Assembly: GCA_000991805.1 (NCBI GenBank)
Contig: LBSF01000024.1
Location: forward strand, 1-15,078
Source: a candidate division WS6 bacterium GW2011_GWC2_36_7
GTDB lineage: Bacteria > Patescibacteriota > Dojkabacteria > SC72
DNA: 15,078 bases
Direction: 5' to 3'
The notes below the pieces were generated by a model, which saw only the letters and a program-made list of their open reading frames with translations, searched no databases and was not told the origin of the DNA. The position numbers and the translations under genes were made by a program. Within the stretch, counting starts at the first letter, position 1. The number at the start of each line of letters is the position of its first letter. Shown here piece after piece: positions 14,196 to 15,078 of the stretch.

Positions 14196-15078
14196 TGATT
14201 AAGAGCATTAAGCTAACAAATTTCAGAAGATTTGAGGATGTTCAAATTGATATCGAGAAGGATATTGTGGTTTTGTATGGTAACAATGCACAGGGGAAAA
14301 GCACAATTCTAGAGGCAATATATCTGCTTACTAATGGTAAATCTCCATGGGCTGTGTCTGATGAGTTTGTAAACAATACGCAAAAAGATGAGGACAAGTT
14401 TGCGAGGATTGAGATTGCTACGGATGAACATTTGTTTGCATTTTTTAAGGATCAGAGTAGAAGGGTTTGTAAGATAGATAACATGAATACGACACCAAAG
14501 AAGTTTTTTCAGAGTAATGCATCTACGATATTTAATCCCGAGCAGATTGAGATTTTGATGATTTCTCCATCTCGAAGAAGAGATTTTCTTGATGAGGTTA
14601 TATCCCAGATTGACTATGAATACAATGATACTTTGGCTCAATTTAGAAAGGTATTAAGACAGAGGAATGCATATCTTAAAAAACTTGCTAAGAAGTTCTA
14701 TGAACAGGGAATTATTGCGCGTAATGATACTCAGTTGAATTTCTGGACGAATGAGTTTGTTAATCTTGCTAAGATTATTCAAAATAAAAGATTGGAATTG
14801 ATTGATGATTTGTCTTCTGATGGGTTTACTTTGGAATATGTTAAATCTAATGACAAGGATTTGGAGGAGTGTATTGAGGATGCTAAGAAGAGGGATATTG
14901 TTACTGGTTGTTCTAATATTGGTCCTCAGAGGGATGACTGGGAGATTATTGTTGAGAAGAATATCAAGAAGTATGGTTCTAGGGGTGAGAAGAGGTTGGC
15001 TATTGGGAATTTGATATTTAGAGTACAGGATGTTTTAAACAAGAAGCTTGGGTTCTACCCTATTCTTTTGTTAGATGA
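14195..15078 (+). CDS. recF: DNA replication and repair protein RecF (partial, cut by window end)
   Basis: RecF is an SMC/ABC-type ATPase that works with RecO and RecR to load RecA at gaps and stalled forks. The ATG overlaps the lepA stop by one base (TAATG), so translation is probably coupled. About 294 residues are visible out of the usual 350-370. The start IKSIKLTNFRRFEDVQI is typical, Walker A is GNNAQGKST at 29-37, and SPSRRRDFLDEVI matches the conserved 'sP..RR.fLD' segment at about 128-140. The ABC signature reads GSRGEKR at 261-267. Walker B begins PILLLD, and the window ends just after its Asp at 294. The coding sequence is much richer in G, with G- or T-ending codons, than the neighbouring lepA. 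There is no separate promoter. Confidence 0.93.
   Translation, partial: MIKSIKLTNFRRFEDVQIDIEKDIVVLYGNNAQGKSTILEAIYLLTNGKSPWAVSDEFVNNTQKDEDKFARIEIATDEHLFAFFKDQSRRVCKIDNMNTTPKKFFQSNASTIFNPEQIEILMISPSRRRDFLDEVISQIDYEYNDTLAQFRKVLRQRNAYLKKLAKKFYEQGIIARNDTQLNFWTNEFVNLAKIIQNKRLELIDDLSSDGFTLEYVKSNDKDLEECIEDAKKRDIVTGCSNIGPQRDDWEIIVEKNIKKYGSRGEKRLAIGNLIFRVQDVLNKKLGFYPILLLD

Noticed and set aside
14309..15014. Reading frames on both strands inside recF
   Set aside because: RecF motifs (Walker A, signature, Walker B) run through the whole stretch in one frame, so the others are chance openings.

Overview
The window is AT-rich bacterial DNA with closely packed genes and no Shine-Dalgarno-like sequence upstream of any start. 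The gene content suggests a streamlined lineage, most likely of the Candidate Phyla Radiation (Patescibacteria). The signs are a 581-aa alanyl-tRNA synthetase with no C-terminal C-Ala domain, a very short delta subunit of the DNA polymerase III clamp loader, and several orphan membrane-anchored proteins with Ig-like domains beside ordinary core genes. The phylum-level placement is an inference from gene style; a ribosomal protein or 16S tree would decide it. UGA does not appear in frame in any real gene and no gene ends in TGA.

Layout, left to right. (1) 1-458 holds the C-terminal end of an extracellular sugar-binding type ABC solute-binding protein. (2) 476-2680 encodes a large membrane protein with extracellular Ig-like domains and a long acidic Pro/Val/Glu cytosolic tail. 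(3) 2714-8193 is a run of five same-strand genes: alaS, ruvX, mltG, an LCP (LytR-CpsA-Psr) cell-wall ligase gene broken by a frameshift, and holA. alaS, ruvX and mltG are also close neighbours in Firmicutes. (4) 8268-10031 encodes a second large surface protein with a Cys-rich N-terminus, a DUF11-like domain and a C-terminal anchor. It has its own sigma70-type promoter. (5) 10035-10854, on the minus strand, is a two-gene cassette of small single-TM proteins with one Ig/FN3-type domain each. It converges on the previous gene across a perfect 18-bp palindrome and diverges from rpsT. (6) 10950-12344 holds rpsT followed by two unrecognised membrane proteins. (7) 12384-15078 holds lepA (elongation factor 4) and recF, which runs off the window end just after Walker B begins.

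Together the region mixes translation genes (alaS, rpsT, lepA), replication and repair genes (ruvX, holA, recF), peptidoglycan and glycopolymer genes (mltG, LCP) and a large surface-exposed component (four Ig/FN3/DUF11-type anchored proteins and one solute-binding protein). The most interesting signals are these: perfect or near-consensus -10 boxes ending only 6-7 nt before start codons, suggesting leaderless mRNAs; a frameshift in the LCP gene that looks like a 10-nt loss removing the conserved Gln pair; an abrupt GC-skew change inside alaS near the boundary between the aminoacylation and editing domains; a strongly G-rich recF; and the undescribed Ig-domain surface proteins. No tRNA, CRISPR array or insertion sequence was seen, and no gene-free stretch exceeds about 100 bases.
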